From contig CM073891.1 of assembly GCA_037176705.1 (NCBI GenBank), positions 91,594,327-91,658,326 on the forward strand: 64,000 nucleotides of DNA. The letters are read 5' to 3'. The translations under genes and the position numbers were made by a program. Positions 47,701-62,006 of this stretch are shown piece by piece. Source of the DNA: Molossus alvarezi (taxonomy: Eukaryota; Chordata; Mammalia; Chiroptera; Molossidae). Positions within the stretch are counted from its first letter, which is position 1. The number at the start of each line of letters is the position of its first letter. A model generated the notes under the pieces. The model searched no databases. It was not told where the DNA came from and worked only from the letters and a program-made list of their open reading frames with translations.

Positions 47701-49204
47701 GACTAAAGAAAAATGATGAAATGCTTGGTCAAATTCAAACCACTGAAATACTGTAATCAGAAGAATCTAGCTTTTCTCCCCAGACACCAAGGAAAGCTTC
47801 CAGAAAGTGTGGAAGAGAACTGGCTGGATTGAGAGTCCAGGCAGTGAGACTCATGCTTTGACTTTGGAAACAAGGGCGGGAGAAGACTCTGGCCCATTCC
47901 TGTGATCTGCAAGTAATCACAGCACAGGGTCCATGCTGATTCGCTCACTGGGCAGCCAGTGCCCGATGGTGTGGCGACTGCGATCTCAGGTGGACAGGGA
48001 TGTATTCAGCTTCTTCACTTCCATCAACGCCAATCTCTCTATATTCATTTCGAAATAACCCCCAATGTACAGCATGGCCAGGGGTTAAAAAAAAAGGGGG
48101 GGGGTAAGGCATTGCATCTGGGTATATACAGTTCCCTCACATAAAGCAGAGTAATGAAGGCCACCATGGAGAGAGCCTGCAAGCGCTGTGCATTTTAGGA
48201 TCATATCTAGATAAAGAAGAATCAACCATTTCAGGTTTCCTGAGACACATGCTCTTCCCCACACAGAACAGCGCAGGGCTCTGAGAACAACCCAGGAGCA
48301 TCTAAAACAGTGGAAACTGAGAAAGAGGCTGTACACACTGACTTTCTAAACTTTATGTAATTTTAAATCTGTCAGGAAGACTTTACCAGTATTCACAGGA
48401 ACAATGCAGGGGACAGGGCTCAAATCTGGGCATAATAAACTACCATCTAGTTGTTACTCCAGAGACAGAATTCTCCATCACTCTGGGTTCCTGACTGGCA
48501 GGAGGCGCAAACATGCCCCGTGGAAAACACTGTGTTGATGGACCTCTTTTTGCTCAACAGAAAAGTTAAAAAGCAAAACTAATGATGACAATGTGGGGCT
48601 TATGGAAAAAAGAAACAAAAGAGAAACCTACCATCATGAAGATTCATGTGACGAGTTGTGACTTTGGAGACAGCACAGGCTGACACTGTCGGCCTGAGGC
48701 CCCTATGGGCCCGACTCTTCCATAATGGGTGCCTCCTGCAGGAAGAGAAAGTCTCTCCCTCCCCTTTGTATCCCTAGCACACCAGCAATACTGAAACGTA
48801 TCTGTTCAATTCTAGGGTTTGAAAAGTTTTCCTTGAATATGTTTTGAACCACGAGTTTAAATCCCCCAAACAGCAGCATGAATCTTTTTTCATTGTCTCA
48901 AACGAGCTGATAATTGGTGGTAGGGACGACAGGTGGTTAGATCTAGGATGTGCTAACATACTCAGGAACCAGAATTTAGAGTTATTACGATCAGAGGAAA
49001 TCAGATATTCAATTCTTTTTTGACAATAAGGTATTAAAAGTCTTTTGGTTAGTGTAAGAAAAGACATCACTGGCTCCTCTGACTTCCGGTGCTTCAGATA
49101 GGTAAGGCAGGGTCGTCTGCAGAAAGCCCCACGCTAGCTTTCGCTCCAGAATCCTGGAGTGGTGGACAGTGCCACCTCTGAACAGAGCGTACTGACTGGC
49201 ATTT

Positions 49205-49340
49205 AACAACTGGATGAATTTTGACAAGTCAGCTCATCAATCAAGTCTCAGTTTCTTCTCAGGAAAACGGGTTGTTGTAAAACTGAAATGCATATTAAGC
49301 ACAGTACCTACTGCCTAGACAGTCCTAAATATCTGTTATA
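49205..49340 (+). mobile_element. MIR SINE
   Basis: AAGTCTCAGTTTCTTCTCAG, GGTTGTTGTAAAACTGAAAT and AGCACAGTACCTACTGCCTA follow the MIR 3' half. Confidence 0.55.
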
Positions 49341-49858
49341 TTGATATAGCTGCTTTGATTATTTGTCTCAAATCATGCCTCAGCTCAAATAGGGTAAACA
49401 AATAGCTGAATTGTGTACATTTATTCACTATTGAACTAGAAAAAATCTGTATCTCTCAGTCTTTAGCAAATACATACATAAATCTACACATGTATATAGA
49501 TATAGAGAAGTGCTTTTATAAAACTGAATATTCATTATTTTAAATTTGACATATTGTCATATAAAAAGTAGACTATATACTAAGTTAACATCTCATTTAA
49601 TGTTCAACTTGAAATATATTTACATAAAACTATTAAAAAAGGATAATATAAGAAAGTCACTAACATTGTAAATCTGACCACTTAATTAAGTTGAGGTAGA
49701 ATGGAATGACTTCTAATATCATGAAGAGAAATAAGCAATCAAAGTACATAATTCTGGTTTAAAAAATAGATTTATCCTAAACTGGTCAATATCAGCACCC
49801 AAAAAAAGCAATTTACCACTCCCACTTAAAGTACATCACTCTTTAAAGTAAACTGTAG

Positions 49859-50106
49859 CCCTGGCCGGTTTGGCTCAGCAGTTAGAGGGTTGGCCCGCAG
49901 AACAGAGAGTACTGGGTTTGGTTCCCGCTAAGGGCACGTATCTCGGTTGCAGTTTGTCCCTGACCCCGGTTGGGATTGTGTGGGTGGCAGCCACTCGATG
50001 TGTCTCTCTCACATCGATGTTTCTCTCTCTCTTTCTCCCTCTCTCCCTCCCACTCTATCTGAAGATAAATGCAAAAATGTTCTCGAGTGAGGATAAAAAA
50101 ATAAAT
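49859..50106 (+). mobile_element. VES-type SINE just downstream of POT1
   Basis: Duplication AAAGTAAACTGTAG at 49845-49858 and AAAGTACACTGTAG at 50107-50120 (one mismatch). It lies about 280 bp beyond the predicted POT1 poly(A) site, antisense to the gene. Confidence 0.95.
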
Positions 50107-50385
50107 AAAGTACACTGTAGCTCACTGGAAAAAGCATTTCTTTGAGGAATATTTATGTAAGCAGATCCCTTTGTAAATCAAAACCAAACCACTAGCCACT
50201 ACATACCTCGAACTCAGTCAATGCAAGGACATCTTCTAATCCCACAGTCATGCTAAAATTATCAACAGTGCTGAGATAAAAATCTAGGCAAGAAAAGAAA
50301 CTCAACCAGGGATGGTGGATGGCAGAGAAATCAGTGGCAAAACCAACAGGGAAAGTGATTATTCATGAGGGTAACGAAATAGCTT

Positions 50386-50657
50386 CTGTAAATGCCAAGT
50401 TTTTATTTATTCAATGTCCCTTTCTTTTATAACCCCGGCAGCCATCATACTGGATATCTGTGAGCAACAAGAACATTTTAACTTACAAGAAGGTGTTACG
50501 ATAACAACACAATGTCTACTTTAAAAAAAATTAAATAGTGGTTCAAATGAAAAATAAACTATTGAGCTAAATCATTTACACACTTTATAGCAATCTCATA
50601 GAAAATAATGTTTTTGAAAATTACAATATTTTACATATGCTAAATTGAATAACAATA
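50386..50657 (-). other. POT1: POT1 3' UTR (predicted)
   Basis: AT-rich sequence between the POT1 stop codon and the first usable poly(A) signals. It has no long open frame. The right-hand boundary is the stop; the left-hand boundary is inferred from overlapping AATAAA signals at 50402-50411, with cleavage expected 10-30 bases further. A longer alternative 3' UTR running into the SINE at 49859-50106 cannot be excluded. Confidence 0.6.
50402..50411 (-). promoter_or_regulatory. overlapping poly(A) signals (AATAAATAAA) of POT1
   Basis: Read on the minus strand, the sequence is GAATAAATAAAAAC, two overlapping AATAAA hexamers about 250 bases after the POT1 stop. A T/G-rich patch is not strong downstream, so this is a prediction from position and motif only. 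Confidence 0.55.
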
Positions 50658-50770
50658 TTAAATAACATCATCTGCAACTGTGGTGTCAAAAATCTGATAG
50701 CAAATTTGCTGCTCCGTTCCACTCGTGACATTATACGACTTGATGAAGCATTCCAACCATGGATATGTAT
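50658..50770 (-). CDS. POT1: POT1 terminal coding exon and stop codon
   Basis: 113 bp including TAA. The acceptor GGATTTATAG|ATACATATCC completes a split Asp codon. The product is [15 protein letters not shown], then [13 protein letters not shown] and DTTVADDVI followed by TAA at 50658-50660. Human ends in almost the same residues (…VAEDVI), which fixes the reading frame and the gene identity. This is the last coding exon; the 3' UTR follows directly. Confidence 0.97.
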
Positions 50771-51349
50771 CTATAAATCCAAAAGAAGATGTTATTTAAC
50801 CATTAAAATTAAACAAATAACTCTGGTATATCTAAGCATAATGCTTAGCTAGAAAAATTAACATATTTAATTTGAAGCTAGAAGAGTAAATACATAAACT
50901 TACCCAATGTAACAGTATCTACTCTTCTAAATTACACTCTGGGTTCCTGTTATTGTTTTGCAGTGATTCTAACTTGAACTTTTCCTTGACAATAGGAAAA
51001 GGTAATGTGGGGCTTTCAGAAGGTAGTAAATGATCTCATTCCCAATTTTTATTGCTTTTTTTCCCTGCTAATTGCTAACTAATCTCCCTGTTTTATTATT
51101 TTGTTTTTTACCCTTGGTTGACTGCAAAGAAACCTTTCCTGAAGTTCAAATCAGCTGAACCCCTTGCATTTGTTAAAGTGAAACTACAGGTCCCAAGTCC
51201 CGAGTCAAGGCAAAGTTGGCAGCCATAAATGCCATTTCCAAGCTTTGGTTATGACCACAGTAAATCTATAACATTCAGAAAAGTTTCTGAATGTTTCTTC
51301 AAATATGAGTTTTAAAGACAATTAATCTAGTTCCCAATACTGGCAAGTG

Positions 51350-51560
51350 TCAAGCAACTCAGGCACTATAAATAGGTACAATATTCTTGAAAAGCCATTT
51401 TGCAGTATTTATCAGAAGTCTACCAGACCTGTGCTTTTTGATATAGCAGGTTTATTTCCAGAAATCTATCCAAAAGAATCCAAACAGCCAACAAAAATTA
51501 AAACTGATATCAAATAAAAGTACATAAGTTAAACTTTGTTACAGATGCACAAAAACTATC
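51350..51560 (+). mobile_element. old L1 ORF2 3' fragment in a POT1 intron
   Basis: AAGCCATTTTGCAGTATTTA…CCAGAAATCTATCCAAAAGA follows the order of the conserved L1 ORF2 3' region (lies antisense to POT1). It is diverged. Confidence 0.45.
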
Positions 51561-52231
51561 TTTTTAGAATTGTTATAAAATGCAAAGAAAATAAAGGGGA
51601 TATGCCTGATTAAAAATAACCTATAAAAGCTAACAATTAAATCTGCAGCTGGTAAATTTGTTACTGATGAAAAATTGTTAGAAGGGTCAAATTGTCTTAA
51701 TACGATTTAGATCTGCAAGTTTCAACGTAGGTGTTATCTATACAACCTGACCTAAAGATCTGGTCGATAAATCAAATGTTAAATCAAAAACAATTAAAAC
51801 TGCTAAAAATAATTGGTAAAATAAAATATTGTAAAATCTAAAACTAGTTAATGCTGAATTGAACTGGCTTAACGGAGTTTATTATAGAAAATGTTTCTTA
51901 TCAAAATTTCATCCGTCAATATAAATTCAAATAAAATGTTTATATGCATAAACATAGTATCAAATAGGTCACAGATCAAAACTGCTTCCCCTTTATTATA
52001 TTTCAAAATATTTAAAAATCTTTTCATTTCAGGAATTATGATTCATACCCATTTTATCCCTGCCGCTGTCTCCACCAAAGGCAGATCACACAGTAATCAA
52101 GCACCACTTAGTAATTTACTTGGATTCACACTTCCAAGTTTTCGTATCACCAAACATCATAGATTAGATATACGCTAAGTGCTATTTTTCAAAAAAGAAT
52201 GAATGGGATTGTTAAAGTATTATTTGCCTAC

Positions 52232-52337
52232 CAATTTTTATTCCTGGAGGGCAAAGCATATTCATGATCATATCCATACTTTCCTGAAGGTAATCATTGG
52301 TTAGGATTTCTGATGCTGGAATATGGAAGAATTTGTC
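52232..52337 (-). CDS. POT1: POT1 coding exon (residues ~563-598)
   Basis: 106 bp, 35 codons plus one base. The acceptor TTTTAAG|GACAAATTC and donor AAAATTG|GTAGGC frame the product [12 protein letters not shown], then [14 protein letters not shown] and LCPPGIKI. Compared with human there are small changes (Q to H after DKFF; M-D-D to T-N-D). The acceptor polypyrimidine tract is interrupted by an A-rich stretch (TTTTTTTTTTCTATAATTTTTTAAG on this strand when read from 52365), weak-looking but usable. Confidence 0.95.
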
Positions 52338-52859
52338 CTTAAAAAATTATAGAAAAAAAAAAAGAAAATGATATTAATCTTTTATTAAAGTTATAATGAA
52401 TACAAAAAGGGTGGGCAATGTGACATTCTTTTGAGTTAATAAAGCTATGCTGCATGTCTTTTCCCATACAATCAACTATAAATATACTTTTGCCAACCCC
52501 CATATTTTAATACTATCTAATTAAAATAATCTAGGGTATGTCACTCTGTCAAGATTTCAGAATTCATAAACTACAGTGCTAGTCCGAACTCTAAAATCTG
52601 ATTTACTACTTTAATCTAAAAACGGATTTGTGATATAAAATCAAGTTAAATGGCTCTGACTTAATAAAAGAATAATAATTGGAAAACAGTGAGGCTTACT
52701 GTTCTCTTAACACCACATATATTGAGTGTCTACAATGTGTAAGTATTACATTTAAGAGTATAACATATAGTATAAATTTATTTAATTTTTTTTTCTCTTC
52801 TACTAGATTATAGGGAAAAAAGAGATTATGCTTGCTTTGCTCACTGATATATCTTTATC

Positions 52860-52925
52860 ACAGAGAACAGTACCTGGCACACAGAAGGTGCTCATTAAAT
52901 ATTTATTTAATAAATGGATAAATAA
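52860..52925 (+). mobile_element. L2 3' terminus
   Basis: GAACAGTACCTGGCACACAG … GTGCTCATTAAATATTTATT is the usual L2 end. It lies in a POT1 intron. Confidence 0.6.
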
Positions 52926-53159
52926 ATTGTTTAGGCAGGAGAGAAAATCTCAACCTTACCTCAGATTCTTTCACAATGTGTGCAGTAAAAAATTAATGTC
53001 ACCAGCCTTTTTCCTTAGCTTCTGGGAGATAATCTCTAAGCCCTTGGAATGTCATGCCTGACAGGAGTGTCTTTGTTTGCCTGGGGACATTGGGTCACAC
53101 TGGACAGTCTAACAACACGATTTTGTGATATGTAGTATTAGGTTGACTCTGGCAGGTGA

Positions 53160-53830
53160 GTTTGGGGGGGAGGGTGTTGCTGAAGACTGAGATCAGTCAC
53201 ATGTATATTCAACCATGACTACATGATAGAACTCCAGTTAAGAACTCTGGACACCAACGCTCATTTGAGTTTCCCCGATTGGCAATATTCCATATGTACC
53301 ATTACACATTGTTGCCAGGAAAGTAACTGTGTGCTGTCTTCTACTCCATGAAAGAGGACAAGGAAAAGTTCCACATTTGAAACTTTCCTGAACTCTGTGG
53401 TATGAACCTCTTCCCTTGGATTATTTTAATCTGTATTCTTTCTAACAAGCAAACTAAAGAAAAACTCATGGACAGAGAGAAGGCTGACAGCTGTTGTGGG
53501 GGGGGGGTAGGGATGGGGATGGGGAACAGAGAGATTGAGCAAAAAAAAAAAAGAAAGAAAGAAAAAATGGACATAGTCAACAGTGTGGCGAATCCCAGGG
53601 GGAGGTGAGTGGGGGAAGTGGAAGAGGGTAAAAACAGCTTTCAGTAAATTCTGTGACTTTCTAGTGAATTGAATTATCAAAACTAATAGTGACCTTGGGG
53701 ACCTCTGAACTTGCAACTGGTGCCAGAGTGAGGATGGTCTTGGGAATCCCCAAACTTGGAACTGTCGGAAATGAGGGCGGTCCTGTGGAAAGCGCCGTAG
53801 CTTCACCCAATGTAATGATCTCCCTGTCAA
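53160..53830 (+). mobile_element. possible old LTR-like repeat in a POT1 intron
   Basis: Blocks CCCTTGGATTATTTTAATCT, CAGCTTTCAGTAAATTCTGT and GTGACCTTGGGGACCTC…ACTGGTGCCAGAGTGAGG are in LTR-like order. A G-run/A-run stretch (53500-53570) interrupts it. The class is tentative. Confidence 0.35.
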
Positions 53831-53969
53831 AATAATTTTGTTCCCTCTAATATGAAATGAGGAAACTTAAAAAGCCCAGTGAAATGCTGATTGTTAATGC
53901 CTAGAGGGTGTGACCATACCTCTGCCTTTGGCTCCTGGAACAGAATTTCTGTGTGAAAATGACTCTCTC

Positions 53970-54178
53970 ACCTGGCTGGTATGGCTCAGTGGACTGGGTG
54001 CCATCCCATGCACCAAGAGATCACAGGTTCGATTCTGGTCAGGGCACATGACCCAATTGTGTGCTAGATCCCCAGTGTGGGGCATCGCAGGTGGCAGCCG
54101 ATTGATGTTTCTCTCTCACATTGATGTTTCTCTCTCTCTCTTCCTTTCTTTAAAAAAATCAATAAAAACATATTTTTA
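53970..54178 (+). mobile_element. VES-type SINE in a POT1 intron
   Basis: Head CCTGGCTGGTATGGCTCAGT, tail ATCAATAAAAAC. Imperfect duplication AAAATGACTCTC / AAAATTTACTCTC. About 235 bp from the exon at 54413. Confidence 0.92.
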
Positions 54179-54379
54179 AAATTTACTCTCCCCTAAAATT
54201 TCTATTTCTCAAATTTTCATTATTTGGACATTAAGATTTATAGTGTAATATCAAAAGAGATAAACACATAGACAATTTAAGATCTGTGCACTCATATTTT
54301 TTTCTAAGTTGCCTTAAATCTTCTTAGTAATAAAGCAGGTATGAAAAAATATATTAAAATTCAAAAAATACTATTTTTA

Positions 54380-56431
<2,052 letters not shown>

Positions 56432-56520
56432 CTTCTGCCACAGAAGAAGGAATCCATGATGTTTTATCAATCACATTATTTAGATTTTGTATTGGTTTCA
56501 AACTAGAACATGTTTTACAC
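56432..56520 (-). CDS. POT1: POT1 coding exon with zinc-ligand CKTC motif (residues ~502-532)
   Basis: 89 bp. The acceptor TTACTTCCAG|GTGTAAAACA completes the Gly codon, and the next codons are C-K-T-C, corresponding to zinc ligands C503 and C506 of human POT1. The exon continues [11 protein letters not shown] and ends SWIPSSVAE plus one base at the donor GAAG|GTTAGC. Both cysteines are kept, so the C-terminal domain should fold normally. The fourth residue of human CKQC context is altered (Q to T at the third position), a tolerant position between the ligands. Confidence 0.95.
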
Positions 56521-56682
56521 CTGGAAGTAATAAAACAAAAATAAACATTTAAAAATAATTTATTATAATTACTTAGAACTCATAATAATATACAGTTTAA
56601 AAAATAAACAAAAAAGTACTGTCCCTCCTGTATTGTAATGTGCACATTACAATTATTTTTTTAAAAATAAGCTTTTTACAAT

Positions 56683-56832
56683 GGACATGGACAACAAAGC
56701 TGGGGACAGGGCAGGGAGGGGGGGAAGAGGGGAATCAGTGGGGGATAAAGGAGAAATATCTGTAACAAAAAAAAATTAATTAATTAAAAAAATAAGATAA
56801 AACTGAAACTTCAGGATGAAAAAAATTAAAAC
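56683..56832 (+). mobile_element. short L1 3' end with possible 3' transduction, in a POT1 intron
   Basis: About 110 bp of L1 3' UTR (CAATGGACATGGACAACAAAG onward; compare 1971-2070) ends in a first A-rich tail. About 25 bp of non-L1 sequence (GATAAAACTGAAACTTCAGG…) and a second A-rich tail follow. A perfect 17-bp duplication AATAAGCTTTTTACAAT lies at 56666-56682 and 56833-56849. It is antisense to POT1. Confidence 0.88.
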
Positions 56833-58694
56833 AATAAGCTTTTTACAATAGAAGCAATAAAAAATAGAGTTCAGAATAAATAACACTAAATTGAGAATAA
56901 GAGAGAGGTTTCAGGTCCAGATTACTAATTAATTTGGCTGATTTCCTTATTTGGTAAAACAAAAACGTTTAGAGACACAATCTATAAGAACTTTCATGAT
57001 ATGGCTCTGTGAACAATAAACCATAGCCAAGGTCTTAATCAAATATAGCTAATATAAGTAAATTATTCTGACTACAGAAGTCAGTACTAGAAACATTTGG
57101 GGTAATATATCCAGTAAATACATATTTAGAGGTTTACAGTTTAATACTATAGTAATTCTTTATAATAGAAATTAATTTAGAACTATATAATATGCTAAAA
57201 TTGTACATTATTTAGTATTTAGGTATTTTGCCTTACTTATGTACAAACAAATTTAAAGTAATTTTTACTACATATCATAATGTTCAGATGATACAAATAC
57301 ATATTTAAATAAAAATATAAAATCAATATTCAAGAAGTTCATGCAGACTCCTTTCTACTTGCAATCTGGGCGAAAATAGAGGGTAACTATAACAAATGTT
57401 ATCACCTCCATGTTTTAAACAAATCTAAGTTGTTTTTATAAACAGGAAAAAGTAATTGAACGAAATACTATTGCCTTAAAAAGGGTAATATTAACTTTAG
57501 ACATTGATAAAGCAAATATACAAATTGAAATTAATATACAAATTAAAAATTAAGTGTAGCACATAAAAATTAAATACATTACTTCTGATGTAAAAGAGGA
57601 AAAAAGATAAAATTAAGAACATATTTTATAAATCAATTCTATAGAATACTGAAGAAGAAAATAAGCAAAATAATAACAAAAAATAAAGAACAGGAAAAAA
57701 GTAATAGTATAAGTGAGAAACAACATAAAATATAGGAATAAAATCTAATTATAACAATAATCAACATTTTAAACTCATCTATTTAAAAACAACTAAAATC
57801 TACTCATAGGTATTTGTTCATGAGACCTACTAAAAGATAACAAGACAGGAACATGAAAGCAAAGAAATGAGAATAGGACACCAAGCAGTTATGAACAAAA
57901 CAAAAAACCAAAACCCTTATATAATTTTGCTTTAGGGCAAAAAATCATGATTAGAAATAAAGTCATTACAAAAGAGTATACCAAACAACTAATTCACCAG
58001 AAGATTAAATACTAAACCTGAATGAACCAGCAGAGTCTCAAAATATCTAAAGCACACATTGACAGAATAAAAGGTCACAAATCCACAATCACAGAAGACA
58101 GTAAGCACGCTCTCTAAGAAGTGATTGAACAGATAAAACAACAAAGCATAAAAAAGTTTTGAATATGATTAATAAGCCTATAATGAACATAAATAAACAG
58201 TATTAAACACTAAAAACAACTATTGAAGAAACATTCTTTTAAAAAATCTATGCAATATATTCAAAATCTGATAAAGCAAAGCTAAACAAATCTCAAAAAA
58301 ATCATGAAATGCATCACACTATTTGGTTAAAAAGTCATCTAATCAAAATGCAAACAAAAATAGACACCTGAAATGTGTAAATTTCTTTAACAAATTCATG
58401 AGCCAAAGATATCATAATAGGAATTATTAAACATTTAGCAGTGACAAGAAAAACACCACATCAATGTTGGGTTAAAGCCATCGCTATTTTTTTGAGGAGA
58501 AAATTACAGACTTACATATAAATAGTAAAATAAATATTAGACTTAATGAATTGAGTGAGGAAAGTGTTCAATGAAAACATTTGGAAAAGAAAAACTAAGG
58601 AAACTGAATGAAAGGAAGAAAATAAAAATAAGAACAATTGAAAATAATAGAGAGCAACAACAAAAACAAAAGCTTGTTGCTTTGGCAAAAGAGG

Positions 58695-58774
58695 TATATG
58701 CCCTGACTGGAATTGAACCGGCAACCTTTCAGTGCACAGGACAACGCTCAACCAGCTGCGCCACTCTGGCCAGG
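58695..58774 (-). mobile_element. SINE tRNA-like head only, in a POT1 intron
   Basis: The minus strand reads CTGGCCAGAGTGGCGCAGCTGG, then GTTGCCGGTTCAATTCCAGT. Only the tRNA-like part is present, without body or tail. It is not an intact tRNA gene. Confidence 0.75.
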
Positions 58775-59622
58775 CAACAGACTTTTCTTTTTGAACTGTT
58801 GGATAAACCTTGATGAACTTGACTCTGAGGTCATGAGTTCAATGAGAGATAAGTAAAGACACTGTGCACATCAGAGTAAACATAGCTACAACCCAGGGCT
58901 TTAACTCAGTGGCACACTAGTTTCAACTTATGCCTGAAGTTTTATGATATTATTATGTGGAACAGAACCCAGGGCAATCTCCACATGCCTACCATGGACT
59001 TCAGCAGTCATAATCATAGTGTTATCATGATGTTGTTTCCAACTGAATTCAAGATTTACACATTATAACAATGAGTAACAATTGCTACAAATATAGGAGT
59101 ATGAAAGGGAGAGGGCTGGTATGATAAGATGTATTCTATAATCCAAGGTTTCTCAAAGCAGAGCATTCCAGGGTAATTGTTTCATCAAGTGGAAGAAAAG
59201 GAGATTTTATTCTGACTGCCTCGTTCCAAACATAAAAATCTGTTTCTAGTTCCTAATGTATTCTGATATATTCTGTCACTCAGTGGCAACTAATTTGTAA
59301 CTTTGTACCACAGAAACTCTGGAATTCAATCACTTAACTTATACTAGTATGCAGCTCTGAACCTTTCTCTGTAAGTAATATATAAATCCTTATGAAAGAA
59401 AACAAATGAATTAGTCTCTGGATAGCCTTATATCTAGCACATTGTAGGCACTCAATATTATATGCTATCAAAACAATAAATGTATACTAAAATCTAGTAA
59501 ATGAAAATTGGTACTCAATAAGTATCCATTGAGTATACAGTTACAAGCAGAATAAAATAAGAAAGTAAAAATTAATCTTAAAGAAATTTTAATTCACAAA
59601 GTTCCCAGAACTAAAAACCAAC

Positions 59623-59758
59623 CCATAGTGACGTATTTTTCCTTGTATAAGGAAAGGTGCTGAAAGGTCAAGGAGTTCCAGGTCTTCGTGGCCAGATCTC
59701 ACAGGAATTACACTATGAAACTTGTTTGCGAGTTTGTAGATTTCGCTCAGTGTACCTC
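59623..59758 (-). CDS. POT1: POT1 coding exon (human residues ~457-502)
   Basis: 136 bp. The acceptor TTAATAG|GAGGTACAC completes the split Gly codon from the previous exon; the donor CACTATGG|GTTGGT leaves a split Gly codon. The product reads [13 protein letters not shown], then [19 protein letters not shown] and [11 protein letters not shown], nearly the human sequence. This is the segment just before the zinc-binding CKxC pair of the C-terminal domain. The frame is open throughout. Confidence 0.96.
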
Positions 59759-60348
59759 CTATTAAAAAGAATAAAAAACCCTTCAAGTAGTAGAAATATA
59801 ATATAGGCAAAGTGAGATGCCAGTTAAGTAACACATGAGGTATAGTAAAAGCTGAAAGGGATCGAAAGAAAAAGACAACAGAAGCCATTAATTTAGGGAT
59901 TTAATACATTTATACATTCATTCTAAAAAATAATAATTTGTAAACTTAGGTCCCTGCACAGTGATTAAAGAAACCACTACACAAAAATGCTGAGACTTGA
60001 GCAAAACATAAGGCTTGTGAAATTTTAACCCTCTTCTTATATGTATATACGTTGCTCTTTATGATAGGAACACTTTAGTTCAAAGAATTAAAAAATAAAT
60101 TTGAGAGCCAAAGTATGACAAGAGTTTCATGATCAAATTTGCTAGATACTACTACTAATGTATATGCAAATTTAGTCCTGAGTTTGAAATAAATCTTTTA
60201 AGCTTTCAGGTCAACATTAAATTAAAGTATAGATGCAAATAGTTCATGTAACACGAATTCATGTATAGTGTTTGCTCATTTTTCCTGGAAAACCCATCAC
60301 AGTTACCCCAATTCTATGACAGGGTGGTACAGATTAAAATATTGCTAA

Positions 60349-60573
60349 CTAGCCAGGCCAGCGTGGCTCAGTGGTTGAGTGTTAACCCATGCACCTAGAG
60401 GTTACTAGTTCAATTTCCAGTCAGGGCACATGCCCAGGTTTTGGGCTCAATTCCCAGAAGGGGGCATGCAGGAGGCAGCCAATCAATGTTTTTCTCTCAT
60501 TGATATTTCTATATATCTCTCCCTCTCCCTTCCCCTCTCTCTAAAAATCAATTAAAACATTAAAAATTTTAAA
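60349..60573 (+). mobile_element. VES-type SINE in a POT1 intron
   Basis: Perfect duplication AAAATATTGCTAA at 60336-60348 and 60574-60586. ATCAATTAAAAC tail. Confidence 0.94.
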
Positions 60574-60789
60574 AAAATATTGCTAATGGAATAAGATACC
60601 ACAAAGTAGCCACATATTTTAAAGTGCTAGTATGTGACCATGAGGGTAGGGGAACAGATAATCGCTGCTAAAGCATATGGAGACTGGGATAACTTTGCTA
60701 AAAAGGAATTGGGCAGCATTTACTTAATTACTTGTGCTCTTATAATTACATTTCATCCAAAGCAGGGATAAAGTTCATCTCAGAGTTAC

Positions 60790-60990
60790 TACTGTCATAA
60801 AACAGAAAATAATTCAGTTCTACCACTTACCACCTATACTGGGAAAGACATTTAACTTCTCTGTGGGTCAGTTTTCTCATGCACAAAAAACAGCTTGTAA
60901 TAGTAACTGTATAGAATTGTCATGGTGATTAAATTATTATACAGAAATAAAAATAGTTTTTGGTACACTATAAATGTATTAAAACAAGAG
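60790..60990 (+). mobile_element. MIR SINE in a POT1 intron
   Basis: CTACCACTTACCACC … TAACTTCTCTGTGGGTCAGT … TTGTCATGGTGATTAAATTA matches the MIR core and 3' part. Confidence 0.65.
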
Positions 60991-61804
60991 ATATTCATGA
61001 AAATGATACCAATGATTATATACATATGTATTCTAAATATACTTGTTTTCTAAAGGATTATGTATGGCTTTTATAAATACAAAAATGTCAGTAATAAAAA
61101 TGATCATAACTTATTGTAATAAAGATCATTTATAAAATGCAACTAAAATTTTCCATAATGCAAATTAAAGATGATGTTTTCCTTTTATTATGGAATATTC
61201 TTAATAAAAAGTCTCAAGGAAAATAATGAAACTTTAAATTTAGCATGGGAAAAAAATCTGTGGTAAATATATTAGATAAAAAATAAAACAAAAGTAAGAA
61301 AATAAGACAAAAACAAGAAAAGCAATGCAAAACCAAATACGACCAAAACTTATATTTTTAAAAAAACATGTCAAATTATCTTTACTTGTTTCAAGAGTCC
61401 TGTCTTTGATTTAGATATCAATAGATATCTATTTCATCTACTTTTATGAAACAACAGTGACATCCAGAGGCCAAGATAACAGCAACTGCATCACAAGCAG
61501 CCTCTTAATTATTACTCAGCTTGATAATCAGCTAAGATCGGAAGAAAATACAGGCAAAAATCCAACAAAATGAACAAATGCAAACATCTGAATTTAATTT
61601 ATAATTTCAAGTAAATTTATATATGTGTGTTTGTATATATTTGAATCCAGCTATTATCGATAATATATTCCATTTTATGAAATTTAAATTATCAGTATTT
61701 TGACTTTATATGTCCTAGATTGTCCTTAAAATATATTTAACAATGATTAGAGAAAAACAAAAGCAAAGCTGTAATCTAATAAAACAGTAACTTAAATACT
61801 TTAC

Positions 61805-62006
61805 CTTCTATCAAAATTAGACAGTCATTTGAAAGTGGGAGAATACCATTATTTTTCACAAAATGAACAGCTACTTTTCGTTCTCTCTGATCTTTAGTGG
61901 TCCAGACTTTTGAATCATATAATAACGTATTTTGTAGTTTGGTATCAGGAGTTTTAGTTGCATTCTCTTGCAAAATTTGATCCAAGTCACTTTCATGTAT
62001 AACTTC
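61805..62006 (-). CDS. POT1: POT1 coding exon (human residues ~390-457)
   Basis: Sixth exon from the end. The frame gives 67 codons plus one base, starting E-V-I-H-E and ending with the first base of a Gly codon. Recognisable stretches are [11 protein letters not shown] and [15 protein letters not shown]. The donor is AAG|GTAAAG. I chose the acceptor at GGCAG|GAAGTT because it puts Glu390 directly after the human C-P-K-C-H-L-L-Q segment of the previous exon; an AG four bases upstream (TTTAG|GCAG) is the alternative and would give a start at 62010. The exon lies within the OB3/HJR-like region. Relative to human there are several conservative changes, for example D-T for V-V after TKTP. Confidence 0.95.

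Larger units (their letters stand above)
45588..49204. other. intergenic, mostly unique, 3' of POT1
   Basis: AT-rich to mid-GC sequence with a CA microsatellite and a possible old L1 piece at 47420-47700. The GC-richer part, 47740-48340, has several short frames on both strands but no recognised gene. A mixed A-run/G-run lies at 48087-48104. Confidence 0.45.
56521..59622 (-). other. POT1 intron (largest in window)
   Basis: Very AT-rich. It contains the short L1 with 17-bp duplication (56683-56832) and the SINE head at 58695-58774. No exon-like frame seen in between. Confidence 0.6.

Noticed and set aside
47986..48075. Minus-strand frame starting MLYIGGYFEMNIERL, in GC-richer DNA
   Set aside because: It looks protein-like, but it is only 29 codons, ends in TGA, has no splice context or relative that I can name, and the continuation is interrupted.
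58695..58774. Possible tRNA gene on the minus strand
   Set aside because: It has A-box and B-box-like sequence but no acceptor stem pairing or 3' end; it is a SINE head fragment.
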